A stretch of 8,203 nt of DNA from NCBI GenBank assembly GCA_964539115.1, contig CAZIHY010000093.1, positions 1 to 8,203 on the forward strand, given 5' to 3'. The translations under genes were made by a program, and so were the position numbers. The first letter of the stretch is position 1. Each line of letters starts with the position of its first letter. This stretch comes from CAKSXP01 sp964539115 (GTDB lineage Bacteria > Bacillota > Clostridia > Oscillospirales > Oscillospiraceae). Positions 1 to 5,919 of the stretch are shown here, piece after piece. The notes under the pieces were generated by a model that searched no databases, was not told the DNA's origin, and worked only from the letters and a program-made list of their open reading frames with translations.

Positions 1-127
1 AAATTAAGCAAAATAAAAATTTTGTTTAATTTGGGGTGGAGGCAACTACTAATAAACCTCAAATTGCAAGGAATTTATTGGCTGCGCAATACATTTTGTC
101 CTCTCGTTCAATATACCGTTACTATTG

Positions 128-154
128 TTGAAAGAGCCGTTCACATGTTATAAT
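128..154 (+). promoter_or_regulatory. Predicted extended -10 promoter for the 77-aa gene
   Basis: TTGAAA at 128-133 can serve as the -35, and TATAAT at 149-154 is a consensus -10 preceded by TG at 146-147 (TGTTATAAT), which makes an extended -10. The spacer is 15 bp, short for TTGAAA; TTGTTG at 125-130 gives 18 bp instead. An extended -10 tolerates a poor -35. A start about 7 nt after the -10 would give a leader of roughly 27 nt carrying the ribosome site at 173-179. This was read by eye and not tested. Confidence 0.6.
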
Positions 155-187
155 ATGATAATAATTCTATTTAAAGGAGTAATCGTA

Positions 188-421
188 ATGAATTACGTAA
201 ATCAGGAGGCTTTTTTCGACTGGTATTCATCCGTCAGCAATAAGGATCTCATCAACACTGAGGCTTTGCTTAGCGACGTTTTTGCACAGTACTGCCGCAC
301 GCACAGTGAAGAATACATTTTGCCGGCCGAAAGTACCCGCAGCGGAAACGTGGAGCGTTACCGCTTTCGATTTGAAAATATCGGCTGCTGCGGTGCCAGC
401 ACCATGTTTATCTACTTCTAA
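188..421 (+). CDS. Small hypothetical protein, 77 aa
   Basis: I do not recognise this protein. The ATG at 188 is chosen because AAAGGAG lies at 173-179, 8 nt upstream, behind a strong promoter-like sequence; an in-frame TTG at 125 would put the start inside the promoter. The product is short and soluble, with no signal peptide or membrane segment. The N-terminal half looks helical and acidic (EAFFDWYSSVSNKDL). The C-terminal part has a charged aromatic stretch (VERYRFRFENIG), then a Cys-Cys pair (GCCGAS) and a hydrophobic aromatic end (TMFIYF). It is the only + strand gene in the left part and converges on the operon ending at 518. The good promoter and ribosome site argue that it is real; its function is unknown. 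A mobile-element origin is possible, but nothing here shows it. Confidence 0.6.
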   Translation: MNYVNQEAFFDWYSSVSNKDLINTEALLSDVFAQYCRTHSEEYILPAESTRSGNVERYRFRFENIGCCGASTMFIYF

Positions 422-517
422 TCGAAATACCACTAAGCATATAAAGATTCTATAGCTCTCAATAGTTATTCTAACGTGAAAATGTTTTTCCTATCAATTG
501 TTAATAAAATAACAAAG

Positions 518-1030
518 CTAGATGCTAATCTCAATTATTTCAACTCCCTGCCTAATCGCATAAAGCATCGTCCTTTGTGTGCCTCCGCTTTTTCCATTAT
601 AGCACGCTATAAGAACTGATGAATTGTCCACCATATATTTATTACGGCGCATCATGCAGCCACTGCTGTAAGTTTTTTGGACAAGTGTCTGAAAATCACA
701 TTCGTCCTTTAAGGCAGCATAGCGCGCTTTCAGAATATTGCTCCAGGCATCTGATTGCCCTTCCCATGGAATTGCCGCTTCAACTGTTATATCATTATAT
801 ATCTTTCGTAATTCAAAAACTGCTTCGCAGAAATACATATCGCATCCAGTAGCCATCCCGCAGATGAAATGTCGTTTTCCTGCCAAGTATACAGACTCTA
901 CTGTATCGTAAATTTTGTGTTTAAGTTCAATACAGCGCTTATCGCCCTCGTTGTTTCCCCATGGGAGCTTTGAGACTCTATGTCCGGTAAACGAACAAGA
1001 TAATTCTCTTGTTTTATGGCTTTCGCTCAT
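518..1030 (-). CDS. SLOG superfamily protein, DUF1273/YpsA-like
   Basis: A 170-aa Rossmann-type protein of the SLOG superfamily (DUF1273, YpsA-like), a group predicted to bind a nucleotide or nucleotide-derived ligand; the reaction is unknown. Visible motifs are SFTGHR at residues 13-18, the glycine-rich GMATGCDMYFCEA at 58-70, the AAIPWEGQ strand-loop at 85-92, and a C-terminal block with RRNKYMVDNS (128-137), an IACYNG strand and the GGT loop at 149-151. The length is usual for the family. I chose ATG 1030, with GGAAGG 11 nt upstream; an in-frame TTG at 1051 preceded by GGAG (9 nt) would add seven residues. It overlaps the end of the fumarase-subunit gene by 17 nt, so it is the last gene of the four-gene leftward operon and probably translationally coupled. 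No terminator is evident after its stop. Family is secure; role unknown. Confidence 0.85.
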   Translation of the reverse strand: MSESHKTRELSCSFTGHRVSKLPWGNNEGDKRCIELKHKIYDTVESVYLAGKRHFICGMATGCDMYFCEAVFELRKIYNDITVEAAIPWEGQSDAWSNILKARYAALKDECDFQTLVQKTYSSGCMMRRNKYMVDNSSVLIACYNGKSGGTQRTMLYAIRQGVEIIEISI

Positions 1031-1565
1031 ATTTGGCACGGCCTTCCGCAAAAATATTCTCTCCGCTGCATGTTACAGCAACGGTAAGCGGCATATCGAT
1101 TACCGTTAGTTTTTTTATTGATTCGCAGCCAAGTTCAGGAAAAGCGATAACAGTATTCTCGGTAATATGTTTTGCCATCAGCGCGCCAGCGCCGCCGACT
1201 GCGCACAAATAAACCGCCCCATTTTTGCGGATACTTTGGCACACTTCTTCGCTCCTCTCCCCTTTTCCGATAATACCGGCTAAACCCAGGTCAAGAAGCC
1301 TGGGAGTAAATTTATCCATTCGGCTAGATGTAGTGGGACCGCATGAGCCTATGGCCATGCCGTCTTTAGCGCCGGTAGGTCCGGCATAATATATGATCGC
1401 GCCATCAAGCTTAAAGGGCAGTTCCCCTCCCCTGTCTAGAAGCTCAAATATTCTTTTATGTGCTGCATCCCGTGCGGTATATATAGTCCCATTCAACAGT
1501 ATTCTTTCACCGGAACGAAGTTCAGATGCTATTGATTTCAGCTCTGATGTGTTTATTTTTCGCAT
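1014..1565 (-). CDS. fumB: Fumarate hydratase class I, beta subunit (FumA C-terminal domain family)
   Basis: A 183-aa protein matching the C-terminal half of class I iron-sulphur fumarases, a separate beta subunit in many anaerobes. With an alpha subunit carrying the 4Fe-4S cluster, it interconverts fumarate and L-malate. Family signatures are TARDAAHKR (30-38), YYAGPTGAK (59-67), GPTTSSRMDKFTP (76-88), GIIGKG (97-102) and the VGGAGAL turn (123-129). Length is normal for the beta subunit. The ATG at 1565 has AGAGG 8 nt upstream and overlaps the preceding hydrolase gene by 13 nt. The alpha subunit usually sits directly upstream of beta; here that place is taken by an alpha/beta hydrolase, so the partner must lie outside the window or be absent. 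L-tartrate dehydratase beta (TtdB) belongs to the same family and cannot be excluded from sequence alone. Confidence 0.88.
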   Translation of the reverse strand: MRKINTSELKSIASELRSGERILLNGTIYTARDAAHKRIFELLDRGGELPFKLDGAIIYYAGPTGAKDGMAIGSCGPTTSSRMDKFTPRLLDLGLAGIIGKGERSEEVCQSIRKNGAVYLCAVGGAGALMAKHITENTVIAFPELGCESIKKLTVIDMPLTVAVTCSGENIFAEGRAKYERKP

Positions 1566-2485
1566 GTTGAATACCTCTCAATAAATGCCTCTATTTCTCT
1601 TTGGCAGCCTTCCCTGTCTATCAGATAACTCACTCCATGAGCGGCTCCATCAACAAGAACAAGCTTTTTCTCGCTGGAGCATGCGTTAAAATTCGCCTTG
1701 CCAAACTCACAGGGAACGAAAGTATCAGCTGTACCATGGACAAAAAGGATTGGAATATTAGTTTCCGCAACGCAATCGGCTGCAGAACATTCATCAAGTG
1801 CAAAATCCGCAAAAAGTTTTGTAAGAAGATTGACGCCGTCCAGTATAGGGTGAGCCGGCAGATGCGCATATCTTTTCAGCAGATATGCGATTTCATCCCA
1901 CGCAGAGGTGAACCCACAGTCAGCGAAAATACCTCGCACATTGTCCGGAAGATCGAGATTGCTTGCCATAAGTACAGTGGCACAGCCCATTGACAGTCCA
2001 TCCAGAAAAATATCAGATCCGGCGCCAAATCTGTGATAAACATACTCGACCCATTTTTGGCAGTCATAGCGCTCTTTAGCTCCATAACATATGTATTTTC
2101 CCTCGCTTTCCCCATGTGCTCTCTGGCTTGGGATAAGCAAATTAAAGCCTAAAGAATTAAAATACTCATAAACACAGGCAAAATCGCGGTAAAGCGGAGC
2201 TCTGTAACCGTGCATGAGGATAATGGTGCCTCTCGCGTTTTCAGCCGGCAGCAGTCTTGCCGCCAGTTTCAGACCGTCGTATGACATAATTTCAATTTTC
2301 TCGCAGTTTTTTTCTGTTATCCAGGCAATACCGGAATTTATTTGATCTATAAAACTACCCCATGCTGCCTTTTTTGACGCAGTTTTTTCAGCGGTACGAA
2401 CGGTTGCTATGCGAAAAATCGAAAATACGACGGCAATATAAACCGCAAGCAGTATAGCAATTATCACTATTATAATAATCATCAT
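1553..2485 (-). CDS. Membrane-anchored alpha/beta hydrolase
   Basis: A 310-aa serine hydrolase of the alpha/beta fold, resembling YqkD/BEM46-like clostridial and bacillar hydrolases. Residues 3-25 form one strongly hydrophobic helix with no lipobox, so it is probably an N-terminal membrane anchor. The catalytic parts are complete: oxyanion region LMHGYRAP at 90-97, nucleophile elbow G163-L-S165-M-G167, acid D254 in HGTADTFVP, and base H283 in GAAHGVSY. Substrate is unknown; esterase, lipase or peptidase activity all fit. The start ATG overlaps the stop of the DUF3810 gene (ATGA), with no good ribosome site of its own, so translation is probably coupled; the next in-frame ATG is one codon later. 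Downstream it overlaps the fumarase beta gene by 13 nt. The fold is certain; the physiological role is not. Confidence 0.9.
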   Translation of the reverse strand: MMIIIIVIIAILLAVYIAVVFSIFRIATVRTAEKTASKKAAWGSFIDQINSGIAWITEKNCEKIEIMSYDGLKLAARLLPAENARGTIILMHGYRAPLYRDFACVYEYFNSLGFNLLIPSQRAHGESEGKYICYGAKERYDCQKWVEYVYHRFGAGSDIFLDGLSMGCATVLMASNLDLPDNVRGIFADCGFTSAWDEIAYLLKRYAHLPAHPILDGVNLLTKLFADFALDECSAADCVAETNIPILFVHGTADTFVPCEFGKANFNACSSEKKLVLVDGAAHGVSYLIDREGCQREIEAFIERYSTCEK

Positions 2486-3609
2486 TTTGCATTTTCAGCT
2501 TCTTCCAGATAATAAGCTATCAACAGATCAATGCAGGCACCGTAGCTCTGCAGGCCGCGTGTTTCACCATAACTTTCAAGAAATCCACTGTAAACAGAAT
2601 CCGAGGCCTCCCTGATCTTGGTCTCAAACTTGTCCCAATACTCGTTATTGCTTTTAAGATCGTATCTGACAGTATCGTTTAATGAATAATATACTTCCCG
2701 CCATGCGGCATTATCTGCTTTATACAATGCATTTCCCAGATGAATATACGCCAAAAGCGAAGCGGAATACGTGTATGTAACGTTACCGCTCTTCATACAG
2801 GCAAGAATGCCGACAAAATTTGCTTCATCTTCTGCCGCGACACCACGTTGGTGTGCAAGTTCGTGAGCTATAGTGGAAGGGATCAGGCATGCAGGGCTGT
2901 CAATATTGATATTGGCCTCCGCCGTGAATGGAAAGAAAAAGCCTGTGAAATTAATAAGACTCAGCAGTTTGGAAGTCAAAAATGGCTTCGCCCGCATTTC
3001 CGACCATTCCAGAGATGAAAATTCCTCTGATAGATTTTTATACAGCGTTGGTGCGGCATCGAATATCTCGTCAAGCGAAACCGCGAATTCACCGCGGTCA
3101 CTACGATCAACACTATCGCTGTATTCATTTGCAATAGATGCGAAATATTCAGTTACAGTTTTTAGCTCCTCTACAGAATATTCACGAGTTTGGATCCCAT
3201 TCTCATCCGCAAAACTGGCGCTTGTATAATAGACGCCCCAGAGAAGGCAGAACCCTGCATAAAAAACGCATGCGGCTGTCAGAAGTGTTACAATGGTTTT
3301 ATAAATTCGCGCAAGCTTTGCATCACGCTTTATTATTAAATAGACTGCGCTGATGATATAGGACAAAGCCCAAACTATCAAAATGGCGTAAATCAGCTCT
3401 GCTATAGAAAACGGCACATATGAGCATAACGTTCCAATCAGCCTGTGATACGGTCTGACAAAGCCGCGGCAAACTGTTTCCATTATTGTTTCATTGCCAC
3501 GCAGCAAAAAATAAAAAGCGATAATGATAACAGACACTAAAAAAACAATGTGCGTAGCCGGACATAATAAAAAAATATTTTTCTTTTTTTCTTTATCTCT
3601 ATTTTTCAT
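2482..3609 (-). CDS. DUF3810 family membrane protein with HExxH zinc-protease motif
   Basis: A 375-aa protein with three N-terminal membrane segments (about 19-36, 67-93 and 104-127) followed by a large soluble domain. The soluble part carries TIAHELAHQRG, with H249, E250 and H253 forming an HExxH metal site, and then EDEAN (260-264), which can supply the third, acidic ligand as in gluzincin-like peptidases. This architecture matches DUF3810, a family of predicted membrane-bound zinc metallopeptidases with no established substrate. The soluble domain lies mostly C-terminal to the third helix. It is the first gene of the leftward operon and shares an ATGA overlap with the hydrolase. The start is the least certain part: no ribosome site is visible before ATG 3609 and the first 12 residues are very lysine-rich. 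The family call rests on topology plus motif spacing. Confidence 0.82.
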   Translation of the reverse strand: MKNRDKEKKKNIFLLCPATHIVFLVSVIIIAFYFLLRGNETIMETVCRGFVRPYHRLIGTLCSYVPFSIAELIYAILIVWALSYIISAVYLIIKRDAKLARIYKTIVTLLTAACVFYAGFCLLWGVYYTSASFADENGIQTREYSVEELKTVTEYFASIANEYSDSVDRSDRGEFAVSLDEIFDAAPTLYKNLSEEFSSLEWSEMRAKPFLTSKLLSLINFTGFFFPFTAEANINIDSPACLIPSTIAHELAHQRGVAAEDEANFVGILACMKSGNVTYTYSASLLAYIHLGNALYKADNAAWREVYYSLNDTVRYDLKSNNEYWDKFETKIREASDSVYSGFLESYGETRGLQSYGACIDLLIAYYLEEAENAK

Positions 3610-3626
3610 GCATCTATTTTAGCGCA

Positions 3627-3632
3627 ATTATA
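3627..3632 (-). promoter_or_regulatory. Candidate -10 element for the DUF3810 operon
   Basis: The minus strand reads TATAAT here, a perfect -10 hexamer, 17 nt before the DUF3810 start codon. No convincing -35 lies at 15-18 bp spacing; that place is the T-tract of the terminator of the preceding 98-aa gene. If used, the leader would be only about 10 nt and would lack a Shine-Dalgarno sequence. Confidence 0.4.
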
Positions 3633-3648
3633 CCGCTCTTGTCCATAC

Positions 3649-3682
3649 AAAAAGCTTACCGGCAGGAACAAATCCTGCCGGT
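3649..3682 (-). terminator. Intrinsic terminator of the 98-aa gene
   Basis: A perfect 10-bp GC-rich stem (3658-3667 pairing with 3673-3682, left arm ACCGGCAGGA on the + strand) encloses a 5-nt loop. On the minus strand it is followed, after AAGC, by five T residues (3653-3649). It begins 8 nt after the stop of the 98-aa gene and separates that unit from the DUF3810 operon. Confidence 0.85.
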
Positions 3683-3690
3683 TCAAGTGT

Positions 3691-3987
3691 TCAGCTTTCC
3701 AGCTGATTATAAAGTGTCAGTCTATTATCAGAGCAGAACTTCTCAAGTCCGGCTTTATAGCTGTCCCAGAACTTTTTTTCCTTCTTCTGGTCAATGGTGA
3801 TGCTCTGCTTCTTGGTTTTGATGACTATCTCTTCGAGAGCAGCGCCAAAAAGCGGTTTCTTATCAGCTTTCTTGAAGGTAATATTAATGATATCGCTGTA
3901 CTTTATGTTCTCAAGATGTGCTGGACCGTTGTTAAGAACGGCTACGATGATTTCTGTTTTGTCAAAGATAATGTGCTCTTTTGCCAT
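3691..3987 (-). CDS. Small conserved-looking soluble protein, 98 aa (possible PH-like fold)
   Basis: I cannot assign a function. ATG 3987 has GAGG 7 nt upstream. The protein is lysine-rich and soluble, with no signal peptide or membrane helix. Residues 4-66 look like a run of beta strands (HIIFDKTEIIVAVLN, IKYSDIINITFKK, LEEIVIKTKKQSITID), and residues 68-90 are a single amphipathic helix (FWDSYKAGLEKFCSDNRL). This strand-rich half closed by a C-terminal helix recalls bacterial PH-like domains, but that is only a resemblance in pattern. The gene sits alone between its own promoter (4019-4047) and a strong terminator (3649-3682), so it is expressed as a single-gene unit, which suggests regulation separate from both flanking genes. 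Confidence 0.75.
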   Translation of the reverse strand: MAKEHIIFDKTEIIVAVLNNGPAHLENIKYSDIINITFKKADKKPLFGAALEEIVIKTKKQSITIDQKKEKKFWDSYKAGLEKFCSDNRLTLYNQLES

Positions 3988-4018
3988 AATCTCACCTCAA
4001 TCAAAATGTAACAAATTG

Positions 4019-4047
4019 ATTGTAATGGAAAATTAGATATAATTCAA
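4019..4047 (-). promoter_or_regulatory. Predicted sigma-A promoter for the 98-aa gene
   Basis: The minus strand has TTGAAT (4047-4042) as -35, a 17-bp spacer, and TACAAT (4024-4019) as -10. A start near 4012 gives a leader of about 25 nt that contains the GAGG ribosome site. It lies just after the stop codon of the ATPase-like gene, so the small gene need not depend on read-through. Confidence 0.65.
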
Positions 4048-4054
4048 TAAAAAA

Positions 4055-5881
4055 TCACTTTTTCCTTCCCCAAAACATCAATCTGCTAGAAAAAAGTACC
4101 AACACTTCCGCTACAGCTATTTCGATTATCAATACAAACCAAGTCACGGCGATGCCAAATATGCTCAGTACGAAAAGTATTAGAGAAGTAATCGCGGCAA
4201 TTAATAGCGAGAGTTTAACTGAAGAAAGAGTTTTTTTAGCAGAGACAACAGCGCTGGCCAGCTTATCTGGGCCGCCAAGAACTACCATGTCCGAGCAATC
4301 AGCTTTAAGGCCGGATTCACTGTCACTGATAAATGCGCTGATGTCGGCATACGCCATCGCTTCGCTCAAATCACTGGAGGCACCGATGAAAAGAAGTGAT
4401 TCAGATGGATTTTTGCTTGCCATAAGCTTTTTTACAACTCCGGCAGTTTCCTTGGCTCCGGATTCGGCGTGTACCTCGCGTATGCCCAATGCNNNNNNNN
4501 NNNNNNNNNNNNNNNNNNNNNNNNNNNNNNNNNNNNNNNNNNNNNNNNNNNNNNNNNNNNNNNNNNNNNNNNNNNNNNNNNNNNNNNNNNNNCGTCCAAT
4601 AACTATGGGTATATCCTGGACCATGACCGCGATGCCCTCTCCCGGAAATTCGCGGAATTTTTGAACAAGCTCAATATAAATTACGCCGCCATAGGCGTTG
4701 ATAATTGATTTAGCTATCGGATGAGAGGAATATGCTTCCGCGTGAGCGGCGATCTTCAACATCATCTTTGCATCCATTTTATCGGATTTTACAGAAGTTA
4801 CACGTCGCTCATTTGACGTCAGAGTACCCTGCTTATCAAATACGGCCGTACTGACTTTGGAAGCACTCTCAACAGCCTGTGTACTTCTGAAAATAACTCC
4901 GTTTTTGCGCTCAGCCAACCCTCCGGAGAGATAGATAAGCGGAAGCGATACAACATAAGCACAAGGCAGTGCAAGCGAGAGAACTGAAACGCCTCTGTGG
5001 ATAGCGGCAAGAATGCCGATATCAGAAAATAATGGAACGAGTATAGCCGTTAAAATGGCAAGAGCAAGGATTACAAATAAATAAATATGAGATGATTTGA
5101 TCAGTTTCTTTTCAGATATACATATGTTTTTGGCGCATGACTCGACGGACGCGTTTATTCTCTGTACAGCAGACTCGGAGCCCGGATTCATAACATGGCA
5201 TAAAAGCTTCGAGCCAACTACGACAGAGCCGGAATATACAACATCGTTTTCCCGGACAGTAAGCGGCTCAGTGCTGCCAGTGATCGCAGATACGTCAACT
5301 GCTCCGCCGCTTTCTGCAACGGTACAGTCAACAGGTACAGTCTGCCCCGGATAAACTGCGATCAAATCGTCAGCAACAAGATCGCTGACAGGTATCGAAT
5401 TTTTAATATCGCCGCGAACAAGGGTTGCCCTGTCCGGCAGCTCGGCTATACAGCCGTCGACCATAGTATCCCGCACCTGTGAGGCAGCAACGCGAAGGAA
5501 CAGCTCGCCTATCTGAAAAATCAGAAAGGCGGCTGCCTCCTCACGCGGTTGGCCAATGATCAGCGAGATAATGCCAACTGCGGTTATTATAAGGCAGGGA
5601 TCGTAGAAATTGCCGGAAATCACACTGGAGACGGCGGATATAACAATATCAAAACCCGCCGCTATGGCCGCGATTTCAAGCAGACATATAGAGGCCCAAG
5701 TCGGCATCTTAAATACAATCGCACATAGAAACACAAGCGCTGCCAAGAGCAAGCGTATTATAAGAAGCTTATCACCATTGTCTATGCCGCTGCAGTCAAG
5801 ACGCAGCGAGCTTTTGTCCAGAGCGTAGACCGAACGATGTCTAAATGCATTTACCAGATGGCTCCTATCCTTTTTCGGCAT
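4055..5881 (-). CDS. Degenerate heavy-metal (P1B-type) P-type ATPase-like protein, interrupted by an assembly gap
   Basis: Topology and domain order follow heavy-metal P-type ATPases without an N-terminal metal-binding domain: four helices (about 38-57, 62-89, 95-110, 115-133), actuator domain, two helices (265-285, 290-322) with the ion-site proline, phosphorylation/nucleotide domains, and two final helices (556-577, 580-600). The nucleotide-site HP (387-388) and GEG (414-416) remain. Catalytic motifs are altered: actuator TGES is TGST (201-204), DKTGTLT is DKQGTLT (D349 kept), PEDK aligns with AKET (476-479), and MVGDGINDAP aligns without gaps with FIGASSDLSE (498-507). The membrane CPC is LPC (305-307). 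ATP-driven transport is therefore doubtful. 100 N (4493-4592) replace part of the P domain; the family needs about 80 residues there, so the 34 codons implied are probably too few. GGGGA precedes ATG 5881 by 6 nt. It follows the aldolase gene by 38 bp. Confidence 0.82.
   Translation of the reverse strand: MPKKDRSHLVNAFRHRSVYALDKSSLRLDCSGIDNGDKLLIIRLLLAALVFLCAIVFKMPTWASICLLEIAAIAAGFDIVISAVSSVISGNFYDPCLIITAVGIISLIIGQPREEAAAFLIFQIGELFLRVAASQVRDTMVDGCIAELPDRATLVRGDIKNSIPVSDLVADDLIAVYPGQTVPVDCTVAESGGAVDVSAITGSTEPLTVRENDVVYSGSVVVGSKLLCHVMNPGSESAVQRINASVESCAKNICISEKKLIKSSHIYLFVILALAILTAILVPLFSDIGILAAIHRGVSVLSLALPCAYVVSLPLIYLSGGLAERKNGVIFRSTQAVESASKVSTAVFDKQGTLTSNERRVTSVKSDKMDAKMMLKIAAHAEAYSSHPIAKSIINAYGGVIYIELVQKFREFPGEGIAVMVQDIPIVIGXXXXXXXXXXXXXXXXXXXXXXXXXXXXXXXXXXALGIREVHAESGAKETAGVVKKLMASKNPSESLLFIGASSDLSEAMAYADISAFISDSESGLKADCSDMVVLGGPDKLASAVVSAKKTLSSVKLSLLIAAITSLILFVLSIFGIAVTWFVLIIEIAVAEVLVLFSSRLMFWGRKK
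4493..4592. other. Assembly gap of 100 N
   Basis: Exactly 100 N bases, the usual placeholder for a scaffold join of unknown length. It falls inside the phosphorylation domain of the ATPase-like gene, where the TGD motif of the family would lie. The reading frame happens to continue across it, but the true missing length is not known. Confidence 0.99.
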
Positions 5882-5919
5882 TCTTTATCCCCGCTTTCTT
5901 TTGTAGTTTTATTTGCGGT

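Noticed and set aside
28..65. Possible RNA hairpin: AATTTGGGG (28-36) can pair with CCTCAAATT (57-65) with one G-U pair around a 20-nt loop
   Set aside because: AT-rich, long loop, no T-tract after it and no gene to attach it to; the GGAGG in the loop has no start codon at proper spacing. I see no gene or known RNA family in 1-124.
498..515. TTGTTA / TAACAA inverted repeat between the two convergent genes as a terminator
   Set aside because: Only a 6-bp AT-rich stem with no T-tract; too weak to call an intrinsic terminator.
1601..1993. Open frame of 130 codons on the plus strand inside the hydrolase gene
   Set aside because: It is antisense to the complete alpha/beta hydrolase with an intact catalytic triad; no ribosome site and no recognisable domain.
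4055..5881. Calling the ATPase-like gene a pseudogene
   Set aside because: No frameshift or stop occurs in the sequenced 1.7 kb, the hydrophobic segments and domain spacing are intact, and the motif changes are substitutions at constant length, which points to a maintained divergent protein rather than decay.
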